From Salinimicrobium sediminis (GTDB lineage Bacteria > Bacteroidota > Bacteroidia > Flavobacteriales > Flavobacteriaceae): a stretch of 64,000 bases of DNA. The notes beneath the pieces were generated by a model. That model saw nothing but the letters and a program-made list of their open reading frames with translations, ran no database searches and had not been told where the DNA came from. The stretch covers positions 62,001-126,000 of the forward strand of contig NZ_OCMF01000002.1 of NCBI RefSeq assembly GCF_900215295.1. Direction: 5' to 3'. Position 1 is the stretch's first letter. Every line of letters begins with the position of its first letter. The position numbers and the translations under genes are program-made. Shown piece by piece: positions 51,806 to 59,957 of the stretch.

Positions 51806-53890
51806 CTATTTTGCCATGATGATCTTTTCAAAAGATTGACCATCCTGGGTAGTAAGCCTGCAAACATATGGACCGGCAGGTAGCCCGCTTCTATTAAATG
51901 TCAAATTATAATCTGTATTAGCTGCTGCAAATCCGCTATGAAGAACAGAAACTGTCCTTCCGGAAAAATCATGTACCTGTACCTGTACAGCTGCATCTGT
52001 TTTCATTCTGAATTTTACCTGAGCCACATCCATTACCGGGTTGGGCGCTATTTCGAGGATTTCCAAAAGCTCCATAGGTTTCATCTCAGAATGGGCTATG
52101 AGATCTTCGGCAATGTAATCACCAACATAAAAAGGCCTCATCATATCGTGGTCTTCATGAGAAAGTATATGACAATGCCATACGTATTCTCCTTCCTTGT
52201 CAAAAATGGCCTTTACTCGTGCTACCTCCCCGGGATAAACAATGAAGGTGTCTTTAGGCCCAGAATTTTCGGGTGCAGGAGGGGAAGGCATTCCGATTAG
52301 TTGCGCCTTCGACTTTCCATTTTCTCCAAAGACAGATTTTTTTACATTGAATTTCTGTGTATTGATCACTTGAAAATGAACCAAATGAAGATGTATTGGG
52401 TGAGCATCTTCTGTGGTATTGTAGATCTCCCAGGTTTCGGTTGAATTTAGAGCCGGATTTTCTGTGAGGATTTCTGTAAAAGGAAGAGCTCCTTTTTCAA
52501 GAGTGCCGAGAGAGGGAAGCAGCCTGCCATATTCATCCATTTCCTCGAAAAGCACTAATTGCCGTGTTTCTGCGCTTTCTCCCTGCACGGTAAATGACTC
52601 TGGCCTCAACACCGTCGGAATTTCGCTGGTATCGGGATTACTCAGAGGGGTTACCACCTTGAAAGCCATAATTTGTCCTGTGGTTAGTGGATTGGGAGTA
52701 GTACCAAATGGAAATGGTGAACGGGCGGTATTCCGCATTATCAAAGTTTGTCCCCATAACCCGGGTGCAGAAAAATCTACGATCACATCAATTCTTTCTC
52801 CCGGACCAATGGTGATAATACTTCTTTTTACCGGCGCCTTTAGTAATCCGCCATCAGAACCTATCTGGTAGAAATCCACTCCGGGGATCTTAAGATCATA
52901 GAACCTGGAATCTGACCCATTCAACAGGCGTAGCCTGTATTTCCTTGGCTGCACATTTAAGAAGGGCCAGGCCTTTCCGTTCACCAGGATAAAGTCTCCA
53001 AACATTTCGGGCATTATGGAATTGTAGATAGTCTCCGGGCTTCCCTCTGTCATATTTATTCCTGTAAAAAGTTCGGTAGGATAATACAGTTCACCATCAG
53101 CAGTAAAAGACCTGTCCTGGATAGCAAGCGGAATCTCGAAATGTTCCATAGGCGAACTTTCATCGGCGAGATCCATATGTTGATCTCGGGGAATGTTCAG
53201 TTTATCTTCATGGTTATCCCTTAGAAGATAAAACCCGGCGAGCCCCGCATATACGTTGAGGCGGGTAATCCCTATAGTGTGATCGTGGTACCACAAGGTC
53301 GCCGCTTCCTGACTGTTGTCATAAGTATAGAGCCCTTCATTGTCGTAATACTGAGAACCTTTATACTTATGATTGGGAGTATACCAGGCTTCAGGATGCC
53401 CATCGCTATCGGCATCTGTATGTCCTCCATGCAGGTGGGTTACAGTAGGCATTCCATTAAAGCTTTCTCCCTCAGGAGGGAGTACTCCGCCCATGTCATT
53501 CCCGGCCCAATGAATGGTTTTATCAATTGGAAACAGATGTTCCTCAGGCAGGTCATTGTACCATTTAACTTTAATTTTCACCCCGGACCGGGCTTCAATG
53601 GTAGGACCGGGATAACTCACTTCAGAGTCACGGCCATACCCCCACACTTTAGTTAGTACAGGATCTCCCTGCAGGGTTTTTAGTCCTAGCAGATCCTGTT
53701 TAGTGGCTTGAATGTAAACTTCATAATTACCGGGACTCACCGGCTGCATAACTCCGGGAAATGGAAGTTCATTCACAAATTTAGGATGAGAGACGGGATC
53801 AAGCAAAGGCTGTTGTGAAAACATTCGCCCTGCAATAAGTAAGCTAAAGAAGAGGAATAGCCTGTTGCTGAAAAGTAAAGTTTTTTTCAT
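51806..53890 (-). CDS. Secreted multicopper oxidase with T9SS C-terminal sorting domain
   Basis: A signal peptide (MKKTLLFSNRLFLFFSLLIAG ending FSQ) precedes three cupredoxin domains. All four copper-ligand segments are seen: HLHGGHTD and LWYHDHTIG in the N-terminal part, HPIHLHLVHFQ and WHCHILSHEDHDMM near the end of the oxidase. The last 75 residues form a type IX sorting domain (IAPNPVMDVAQVKF ... GLPAGPYVCRL ... FEKIIMAK). The enzyme is related to bilirubin oxidase/CotA-like oxidases that reduce O2 to water. T9SS export to the cell surface or medium is inferred from the domain. At 694 residues it is long because of the tail. Confidence 0.93.
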   Translation of the reverse strand: MKKTLLFSNRLFLFFSLLIAGRMFSQQPLLDPVSHPKFVNELPFPGVMQPVSPGNYEVYIQATKQDLLGLKTLQGDPVLTKVWGYGRDSEVSYPGPTIEARSGVKIKVKWYNDLPEEHLFPIDKTIHWAGNDMGGVLPPEGESFNGMPTVTHLHGGHTDADSDGHPEAWYTPNHKYKGSQYYDNEGLYTYDNSQEAATLWYHDHTIGITRLNVYAGLAGFYLLRDNHEDKLNIPRDQHMDLADESSPMEHFEIPLAIQDRSFTADGELYYPTELFTGINMTEGSPETIYNSIMPEMFGDFILVNGKAWPFLNVQPRKYRLRLLNGSDSRFYDLKIPGVDFYQIGSDGGLLKAPVKRSIITIGPGERIDVIVDFSAPGLWGQTLIMRNTARSPFPFGTTPNPLTTGQIMAFKVVTPLSNPDTSEIPTVLRPESFTVQGESAETRQLVLFEEMDEYGRLLPSLGTLEKGALPFTEILTENPALNSTETWEIYNTTEDAHPIHLHLVHFQVINTQKFNVKKSVFGENGKSKAQLIGMPSPPAPENSGPKDTFIVYPGEVARVKAIFDKEGEYVWHCHILSHEDHDMMRPFYVGDYIAEDLIAHSEMKPMELLEILEIAPNPVMDVAQVKFRMKTDAAVQVQVHDFSGRTVSVLHSGFAAANTDYNLTFNRSGLPAGPYVCRLTTQDGQSFEKIIMAK

Positions 53891-53969
53891 AAAAAAAATA
53901 AATAGGTTAAACGAAAGGGATCAAAAGCCAGGGGGAAGAGCTTTAAAGAACACTTGTGGGGGAATCATT

Positions 53970-53977
53970 CAAAAGTA
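53970..53977 (-). promoter_or_regulatory. -7 element TACTTTTG of the multicopper oxidase gene
   Basis: On the minus strand TACTTTTG matches TAnnTTTG, with a TTTT 17 bases upstream as a weak -33. The leader would be about 70 bases. The 320-base divergent spacer 53891-54210 also contains the fhs -7 element (54178) and AT-rich sequence with no gene. Confidence 0.45.
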
Positions 53978-54177
53978 ACGGGAAGGGCTTAATTAAAACC
54001 TGATTAATATCACAATTTAATAAATTTAACTTCCTTAAAAACAGATTATTAGAATAATTTAAAAGATTTTTTTTGAAGAATTTATAATGCTTAATAAGTT
54101 CTGTAATAAACAGCGAAAACGTTTGAAAATTTTAGCGAAACCTGATCCTCATCATTCTTCACACTGCTCTTTGATCG

Positions 54178-54185
54178 TAATTTTG
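54178..54185 (+). promoter_or_regulatory. -7 element TAATTTTG of the fhs gene
   Basis: Exact TAnnTTTG match, 25 bases before the ATG at 54211. No clear -33 element. Confidence 0.45.
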
Positions 54186-54210
54186 ACCTGTACTTAAAGC
54201 ATTAAGATCA

Positions 54211-55896
54211 ATGATGACAACCGCACCGCTCAGTGACCTGGACATTGCCCAAAAGATTAAATTATCTCCCATTACAGAAATCGCCAAAAAACTTGGCCTC
54301 GATCCCGAAGAAATAGAAATGTACGGGAAGTTCAAAGCTAAACTTCCATTGAACAATATTGATAAGGAGAAGGTAAAGCAGGGGAATTTGATCCTGGTTT
54401 CAGCAATTTCCCCGACCCCTGCAGGAGAAGGGAAGACCACGGTTTCCATAGGTCTTTCTGAAGCTTTGAACAGGCTTGGCAAAAAAACTACTGTAGTGCT
54501 TAGAGAGCCTTCTCTGGGGCCTGTTTTTGGGATCAAAGGGGGAGCGACCGGTGGAGGTTATTCTCAGGTTCTTCCAATGGAGGATATCAACCTGCACTTT
54601 ACCGGGGATTTTTCGGCCATTGAAAAGGCTCACAACCTGCTTGCTGCACTTGTAGATAATAACATCCAGTCAAAAGTGAATAACCTCGGTCTTGATCCCC
54701 GTACCATTTCTCTTAAAAGGGTAATGGATGTTAACGACAGGGCATTGAGGAACATAGTTATTGGACTCGGCGGCACAGGATCGGGTATACCCAGGGAAAG
54801 CGGATTTGACATTACAGCGGCCTCAGAGATTATGGCTATCATGTGTCTAACCGAAAACCTGGAGGACCTTAAAGGCCGTTTAGGGAATATCTTTATTGGT
54901 TATACCTATGATAAAAAACCCATTTATGCCCGGGATCTTAATGCCGAAGGAGCAATGGCTACCTTGTTAAAGGATGCTTTGAAGCCAAACCTGGTACAAA
55001 CCGTTGAAGGGAACCCGGCTATCATACACCTTGGGCCTTTTGCCAATATTGCCCAGGGTACAAACTCGGTGATCGCCACCAGAATGGGGATGAGCCTTTC
55101 TGATTATACTGTTACCGAAGCCGGATTTGGTTTTGATCTTGGAGCCGAAAAATTCCTGGATATTAAGTGCCAAAGTGCGGGGCTTGCACCAAAAGTGGTG
55201 GTGATGACAACTACCATAAGGGCTCTAAAATATCATGGGGGAGCTCCTTTGTCCACTCTCACCATACCTAATGTAGAAGCACTTATCAAAGGCTTGCCTA
55301 ACCTTGAGAAACATCTGGAGAATGCAAAACTTTACAATATTACTCCTGTTATTGCCATAAATAAATTCTTTAGTGACAGCGAGGAGGAAATACAGGTGAT
55401 CTTTGATCTTGCGAAAAGACTTGATATTAAAGTCGCACTTTCTGACGGATGGGCAAAAGGAGGTGAAGGTGCCCTGGATCTTGCTGCAAAAGTGATCGAG
55501 GCCATCGAAGAAAACGATGCTCCATTCAAGCCTCTGTACCAATGGGATCAGGATGTGATGACAAAGATAGACACCATTGCTAAAAAGATCTATGGAGCAG
55601 AAAAAGTAGAATACGCTCCCAAAGCCCGCAAAGATCTTAAAACCATTCTTGACCTTGATCTGGATAATTTACCAATATGTATTGCAAAAACACAAAAATC
55701 CCTCTCAGATGATCCGCTCTTGCTGGGTCGGCCTACAGGATTTACACTGAATGTAAGAGAGATACAGATCGCTGCCGGCGCCGGATTCTTGATTCCCATT
55801 ACGGGAGAGATGATGCGAATGCCGGGACTACCTGCACATCCTGCTTCAGAAAATATAAACATTGATTTGGAAGGAAATATTTCGGGGCTGATATAA
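54211..55896 (+). CDS. fhs: Formate-tetrahydrofolate ligase
   Basis: The enzyme makes 10-formyltetrahydrofolate from formate, ATP and tetrahydrofolate, feeding one-carbon metabolism. The P-loop is ISPTPAGEGKTTVSIGL (about 65-80). EPSLGPVFGIKGGATGGGYS (about 96-115) and MDVNDRALRNIVIGLGG are hallmark segments, with KVVVMTTTIRALKYHGG later. The length of 561 is typical. The ATG at 54211 gives MMTTAPLSDLDIAQK (the first two Met codons are adjacent). A strong terminator follows. Confidence 0.95.
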   Translation: MMTTAPLSDLDIAQKIKLSPITEIAKKLGLDPEEIEMYGKFKAKLPLNNIDKEKVKQGNLILVSAISPTPAGEGKTTVSIGLSEALNRLGKKTTVVLREPSLGPVFGIKGGATGGGYSQVLPMEDINLHFTGDFSAIEKAHNLLAALVDNNIQSKVNNLGLDPRTISLKRVMDVNDRALRNIVIGLGGTGSGIPRESGFDITAASEIMAIMCLTENLEDLKGRLGNIFIGYTYDKKPIYARDLNAEGAMATLLKDALKPNLVQTVEGNPAIIHLGPFANIAQGTNSVIATRMGMSLSDYTVTEAGFGFDLGAEKFLDIKCQSAGLAPKVVVMTTTIRALKYHGGAPLSTLTIPNVEALIKGLPNLEKHLENAKLYNITPVIAINKFFSDSEEEIQVIFDLAKRLDIKVALSDGWAKGGEGALDLAAKVIEAIEENDAPFKPLYQWDQDVMTKIDTIAKKIYGAEKVEYAPKARKDLKTILDLDLDNLPICIAKTQKSLSDDPLLLGRPTGFTLNVREIQIAAGAGFLIPITGEMMRMPGLPAHPASENINIDLEGNISGLI

Positions 55897-55925
55897 GGGC
55901 AAGATCTCTTTTCTTCTAGAAAATG

Positions 55926-55951
55926 GCCTTCCGGAAATCTTTCCGGAAGGC
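55926..55951 (+). terminator. Strong terminator after fhs
   Basis: GCCTTCCGGAAA (55926-55937) pairs perfectly with TTTCCGGAAGGC (55940-55951) with only two bases between the arms, followed by TTTTCTTTTT. It separates fhs from the amidoligase operon. Confidence 0.88.
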
Positions 55952-56052
55952 TTTTCTTTTTCCCTGATGAATTCTGTAAATTACATGAAAATAAGGATTA
56001 GAAGAGTCTACGGAATTTTGATTTCGTCTGAAAAAGATGACCTTATTTGATA

Positions 56053-56067
56053 TACATTTGATCAAAT
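56053..56067 (+). promoter_or_regulatory. Promoter -7 element and overlapping palindrome of the amidoligase operon
   Basis: TACATTTG (56053-56060) matches TAnnTTTG exactly, 19 bases before the ATG. The perfect 12-bp palindrome ATTTGATCAAAT (56056-56067) overlaps it and the predicted transcription start, an ideal repressor position. No clear -33 at the standard distance. Confidence 0.5.
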
Positions 56068-56079
56068 TTTATAATCTTA

Positions 56080-57537
56080 ATGAATAAATACATAGTTGTA
56101 AATAAACCTGAAAACTGGAACCTTCCGCTGGAGAATGTGAAGGTGATTTCGGCCAGGGATTATCTTACAAATCCTGAATTTTCCCGACTGAAAAAAGCCA
56201 GGATCTTTAACCTCTGTAAAGATTACTCTTATCAGTCAAAAGGCTATTATGTTTCTCTTTTAGCCGAAGCCCGCGGGCATCTTGCAATTCCTACAGTCAG
56301 AAACCTTGTGGACCTTAGGGAGCCCATCCTGGTAAAGATCGTTTCAGATGAATTTGACGACCTGATCCAAAAAAGCCTGAAAGGCATCAAATCTACTGAA
56401 TTTACCTTAAGCATATACTTTGGGCAGAACGTGGCTCAAAAATATAAGGAGTTGAGTGCCATGTTTCACAGGCATTTCCAGATACCCTTTCTCAGGGTAA
56501 AATTTAGCTATACCAATAAATGGAATTTGAAATCCATCAAAGCGCTTTCTGAAATTGAAATTCCGGAAGAACATAAGCCAAGTATGCATGAATTTGCGGT
56601 GCAGTATTTTGCTAAAAAGCGTTATGACACTCCAAAGAGTGAAAGCTATGAATATGACCTCGCAATTTTAGTACAGGATCACGACCCGGCCCCGCCTAGT
56701 AATCCAAAGGCTTTAAAGAAATTTGCAGAGATTGCCGAAAAAATGAATTTTTATGTGGAATTCATTTCACCAAAGGATCTTTCGCGTCTTCCTGCCTTTG
56801 ATGCTTTGTTCATTCGGCAAAGCACCGAAGTAAACAATGAAGCCTACGCCTTTGCCAGAAAAGCCCAACAGGAGGATATCGCGATAATTGATTATCCTGA
56901 TGCTATCTTAAAGTGCTGCAATAAGGTTTTTATGGCCGAAGCTCTTGAAAACGCCGGCATTCCTACGCCCAAAACTATTATAGTACACAAGGAAAACCGT
57001 AACACGGTGATTGAAAAAACAGGTTTACCGCTTGTGCTTAAATCGCCCGATTCTACTTTTTCCTTCGGAGTTAAAAAAGCTTCCACGGTCGAGGAATATG
57101 AAAAGCTGGTAGGGGAGATGCTCAAAAAGTCAGAATTGGTAATCGCGCAGGAATATACTCCATCAGATTATGACTGGAGAATTGGTATCCTTGATGACAA
57201 GCCTATATTTGCCTGCCGCTATTATATGGCAAAAGGCCATTGGCAGATCTATAACTGGGATGCTAAAAAGAAGGATGACCGCGATGGAAATGCAGATGTT
57301 ATGGCCATCGAAGAAGTGCCTAAAAAGATCATGAATGCTGCCCTTAAATCGGCCAAATTAATGGGAAAAGGTCTTTACGGGATAGATCTGAAGGAAGTAA
57401 ACGGGAAACCGCTGGTCATTGAGATCAATGATAATCCCAACATCGATTTTGGAGTAGAGGACAGGCATTATGGTGATAAGATCTATACTGAAGTTTTAAT
57501 GGCTCTTAAAAACCGGATTGAAAAGAAAACAGAATGA
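56080..57537 (+). CDS. RLAN-domain RimK-type ATP-grasp ligase
   Basis: The 485-residue protein has two parts. The N-terminal part (about 1-195) fits the RimK-like ATP-grasp N-terminal (RLAN) domain: KVISARDYLTNPEFSRLKKA, LCKDYSYQSKGYYVSLLAEA, YFGQNVAQKYKEL. The C-terminal part (about 200-480) is an ATP-grasp with nucleotide-binding Lys in PLVLKSPDSTFSFGVKK, VIAQEYTPSDYDWRIGI and the Mg-binding end EINDNPNIDFG. ATP-grasp ligases of this type add amino acids through acyl phosphates. Its stop overlaps the GCS2 start by four bases (ATGA), so the two are coupled. Substrate unknown. Confidence 0.88.
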   Translation: MNKYIVVNKPENWNLPLENVKVISARDYLTNPEFSRLKKARIFNLCKDYSYQSKGYYVSLLAEARGHLAIPTVRNLVDLREPILVKIVSDEFDDLIQKSLKGIKSTEFTLSIYFGQNVAQKYKELSAMFHRHFQIPFLRVKFSYTNKWNLKSIKALSEIEIPEEHKPSMHEFAVQYFAKKRYDTPKSESYEYDLAILVQDHDPAPPSNPKALKKFAEIAEKMNFYVEFISPKDLSRLPAFDALFIRQSTEVNNEAYAFARKAQQEDIAIIDYPDAILKCCNKVFMAEALENAGIPTPKTIIVHKENRNTVIEKTGLPLVLKSPDSTFSFGVKKASTVEEYEKLVGEMLKKSELVIAQEYTPSDYDWRIGILDDKPIFACRYYMAKGHWQIYNWDAKKKDDRDGNADVMAIEEVPKKIMNAALKSAKLMGKGLYGIDLKEVNGKPLVIEINDNPNIDFGVEDRHYGDKIYTEVLMALKNRIEKKTE

Positions 57538-58760
57538 GTTATCACCTTTTTGAAGTCTACGGAATTGAACTTGAATACATGCTCGTAAGTTCCGGAAATC
57601 TTAAAGTAAAGCCTATTGTTGACAAGCTGCTCACCCGCAAAAACGGCTTCCTGACATCTGATGTTGAGAACGGAAAAATCGAGTGGAGCAATGAGCTAGT
57701 GGCACATGTGGTGGAAATGAAGACCAATGGTCCTACTGCAGATCTGGAAACTTTGGATGAACTGTTTGCTGAAAACGTGCAGGAAATGAACCGGCTGCTT
57801 AAGGAGTTCGGGAGCGAATTATTGCCTACAGCCGCACATCCGCTCATGCATCCTGAAACCGAAATGCAGCTGTGGCAACATAACTACAGCAAGATCTATG
57901 CATTGTATAACCGCATTTTTGACTGCAGAGGCCATGGCTGGAGCAATGTGCAAAGTATGCACATCAATCTGCCATTTTCGGGAGATGCTGAATTTGAAAA
58001 ATTACATGCAGCAATAAGGATCCTGCTTCCTATCATCCCCGGGTTGAGTGCCAGTTCTCCTATTTTTGAAGGAAAAGTAACAGGTTTTAAGGATGCAAGG
58101 ATGCATGTGTACAAAACAAACCAGAAGGAAATCCCGCAAATGACAGGAAAGGTGATCCCGGAACAACTTTTTAGCAGGGAAGAATATTTTGGTGGAATCT
58201 TTGAACCTATAAACCAAGCCATAAAACCTCATGATTCGGAAAACATACTGGATCATCATTTCCTGAATTCCCGAGGTGCTATTGCCCGGTTTGACAGGGG
58301 AGCTATTGAAATAAGGGTGATTGATATACAGGAATGCCCAAAAGCCGATGTTGTTATTGCCGTTCTCATCATTGAAGCCCTGAAACTGTTGGTGAGCGAA
58401 GAACTGGTATCTTTGGAAGATCAAAAAAGCTGGCACGAAAATGACCTTTTTGAGATCTTTGATAAGGTTATCGTTGATGCTGAAGATACAGTGATCAAAA
58501 ATGCTGCTTTTGCCGGTCTTTTCGATCTTGAACCGGGAGTTACAGTCAGGGAATTGTGGGAAAAGATCTATGTTCTGGTAAAAGAAGAGCTTTCTAAAAA
58601 GCACAGGGAGAGTATCGAATTTCTTCTCGAAAATGGCAGCCTCTCCACCCGGATTTTAAAAGCAGTTGGAGACGATTTTTCTGAAGAAAAAATAATTTCA
58701 GTCTACAGGAAGTTGGGAAGGTGTTTGGAGGAAAACAGGTTCTTTGCAATTAACAATTGA
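57534..58760 (+). CDS. GCS2-family carboxylate-amine ligase
   Basis: The 408-residue protein belongs to the glutamate-cysteine ligase type 2 superfamily (YbdK-like). It starts MSYHLFEVYGIELEYMLV, where the E-L-E pair binds metal as in GCS2 enzymes; QSMHINLPF and RGAIEIRVIDIQECPKADV supply the His and Arg/Glu residues of the active site. The expected chemistry is ATP-dependent joining of a carboxylate to an amine, as in gamma-glutamyl bond formation. It is in frame-overlap with the RLAN-RimK gene. Its last codons and stop (TGA 58758-58760) lie inside a CAATTAA seven-base repeat. Substrate unknown; the pair suggests a small peptide product. Confidence 0.87.
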   Translation: MSYHLFEVYGIELEYMLVSSGNLKVKPIVDKLLTRKNGFLTSDVENGKIEWSNELVAHVVEMKTNGPTADLETLDELFAENVQEMNRLLKEFGSELLPTAAHPLMHPETEMQLWQHNYSKIYALYNRIFDCRGHGWSNVQSMHINLPFSGDAEFEKLHAAIRILLPIIPGLSASSPIFEGKVTGFKDARMHVYKTNQKEIPQMTGKVIPEQLFSREEYFGGIFEPINQAIKPHDSENILDHHFLNSRGAIARFDRGAIEIRVIDIQECPKADVVIAVLIIEALKLLVSEELVSLEDQKSWHENDLFEIFDKVIVDAEDTVIKNAAFAGLFDLEPGVTVRELWEKIYVLVKEELSKKHRESIEFLLENGSLSTRILKAVGDDFSEEKIISVYRKLGRCLEENRFFAINN

Positions 58761-58781
58761 CAATTAACAATAAGCAATTTG
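58747..58781 (+). repeat. CAATTAA heptanucleotide array covering the GCS2 stop codon
   Basis: Five units: CAATTAA, CAATTGA, CAATTAA, CAATAAG, CAATTTG. The first two encode the final residues (Ile, Asn, Asn) and stop of the GCS2 protein. Confidence 0.75.
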
Positions 58782-58828
58782 CATGCACCGATTTCCAAAA
58801 ATGGTCAACTCTATTAAGGACTCAACAA

Positions 58829-58863
58829 AACCTTAAACCTTAAACCTTCAACCTTGAACCTAA
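58829..58863 (+). repeat. AACCTTA heptanucleotide array containing the start codon of the amidohydrolase
   Basis: Units are AACCTTA, AACCTTA, AACCTTC, AACCTTG and AACCTAA. The TTG used as start codon (58854) is in the fourth unit. The same seven-base word in another phase is found at 43405-43431. Confidence 0.78.
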
Positions 58864-59537
58864 TCCTTACATGTGAACACGCGGGCAATGAGATCCCTGC
58901 ACACTACGAACATCTTTTTGCCAATGCTCATGATGTCATCCAAACTCATCGGGGATATGATCCCGGGGCATTGGACCTTTTTCGTGAATTATCAGGCTTA
59001 GCTGTTTTTAGTCAGGAGTACATGATAAGCAGGTTACTGGTGGAACCCAACAGAAGCCTGGGGCATCCGCAGTTATTTTCAGAATATACAAACCAGCTTC
59101 CGGAGGCAGAGAAAGAGGAACTGCTGGAGGAATTTTATTTACCCTACAGGCATTACATAGAAAGCCGTATTGGTAATTATATTTCTGCAGGAGGGGAGGT
59201 GCTGCACATTTCTGTACATTCCTTTACTCCCGAACTCAATGGGGAGGTAAGGAATGCTGATGTCGGGTTGTTATTTGACCCTGCAAGAGATGAAGAAGCA
59301 CATTTCTGTAAGAGGTTCCAAAAAAGCCTTTTTAGGCAGGATAAGGAGCTTGAGGTAAAGTTCAATTATCCCTATTTAGGAATAGACGATGGTTTCACCA
59401 CTTATCTGAGACAAAAATTTCCGAACCAATATGTGGGAATCGAGCTGGAAGTGAACCAAAAATTTGTGAAAGACAACAAAATGGAAAAGCGCCTCAAAAA
59501 TGTCATTTTTGAAGCGCTTTTAGAAACTCTTAAGTAA
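58854..59537 (+). CDS. N-formylglutamate amidohydrolase-like hydrolase (HutG family)
   Basis: The 227-residue protein shows the family motifs LTCEHAGNEIP near the N-terminus, QTHRGYDPGAL, RLLVEPNRSLGH, LHISVHSFTPELNG, DVGLLFDPARDE and YVGIELEVNQKF, with His, Asp and Glu residues for a metal-dependent amidase. HutG acts on N-formylglutamate in histidine breakdown, but no hut genes are here; the neighbours are the two amide-forming ligases. I infer a role in trimming or recycling their product. The only start in frame is TTG 58854, within a seven-base repeat; an in-frame TAA lies at 58815. A strong hairpin is built into the last codons. Confidence 0.85.
   Translation: MNLILTCEHAGNEIPAHYEHLFANAHDVIQTHRGYDPGALDLFRELSGLAVFSQEYMISRLLVEPNRSLGHPQLFSEYTNQLPEAEKEELLEEFYLPYRHYIESRIGNYISAGGEVLHISVHSFTPELNGEVRNADVGLLFDPARDEEAHFCKRFQKSLFRQDKELEVKFNYPYLGIDDGFTTYLRQKFPNQYVGIELEVNQKFVKDNKMEKRLKNVIFEALLETLK
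59485..59521. terminator. Hairpin terminator inside the 3' coding end of the amidohydrolase gene
   Basis: AAAAGCGCCTCAAAAATG (59485-59502) and CATTTTTGAAGCGCTTTT (59504-59521) form 18-base arms with one mismatch and a single central T. The structure lies entirely in coding sequence (residues about 211-222) and ends in T residues, as a terminator would. It can also serve the convergent osmC transcript. Confidence 0.75.
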
Positions 59538-59541
59538 TATT

Positions 59542-59955
59542 CTAACCGTTTAAGGTGGATTCCAGGCTAATCTCGGTATTAAGAAGCTTTGAAATCGGAC
59601 AATTTTCTTTTGCATGTTTTACCAGCTCCTCAAATTTTTCCTGAGAAACCCCCGGAACTTTTGCTTTCAACACCAAATGTGATTTTGTGATGCTGCCGTC
59701 TTCTAAAGTGATCGTAGCTTCTGTTTCCAAAGTAACAGGAGAAAATCCCTCTTTTGAAAGATTGGCAGAAAGCTGCATGGTAAAACAGCCTGCATGAGCT
59801 GCTCCCACCAATTCTTCAGGATTAGTTCCCTTTTCATTTTCAAATCGGGTATTAAAAGAATAAGGAGTCTTATTCAAAACCTCGCTTTGAGTAGATAAAT
59901 TACCTTTTCCTTCTTTAAGTGTGCCGTTCCAAACGGCTGTTGCTTTTCTTTTCAT
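59542..59955 (-). CDS. OsmC family peroxiredoxin
   Basis: OsmC proteins reduce organic hydroperoxides with two Cys. The peroxidatic Cys is in VGAAHAGCFTMQLS (about residue 56) and the second in HAKENCPISKLLN (about 122). GTNPEELVGAAHAG and KATAVWNGTLKEGKG are family signatures. The length of 137 is that of OsmC rather than Ohr. It is the last gene of glgB-adh-osmC (2-base gap after adh), consistent with a stress or stationary-phase operon. Confidence 0.9.
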   Translation of the reverse strand: MKRKATAVWNGTLKEGKGNLSTQSEVLNKTPYSFNTRFENEKGTNPEELVGAAHAGCFTMQLSANLSKEGFSPVTLETEATITLEDGSITKSHLVLKAKVPGVSQEKFEELVKHAKENCPISKLLNTEISLESTLNG

Positions 59956-59957
59956 TA

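Noticed and set aside
58854-59537. Histidine-degradation role for the HutG-like gene
   Set aside because: No hutH, hutU or hutI gene is nearby and the tight partners are amide ligases.
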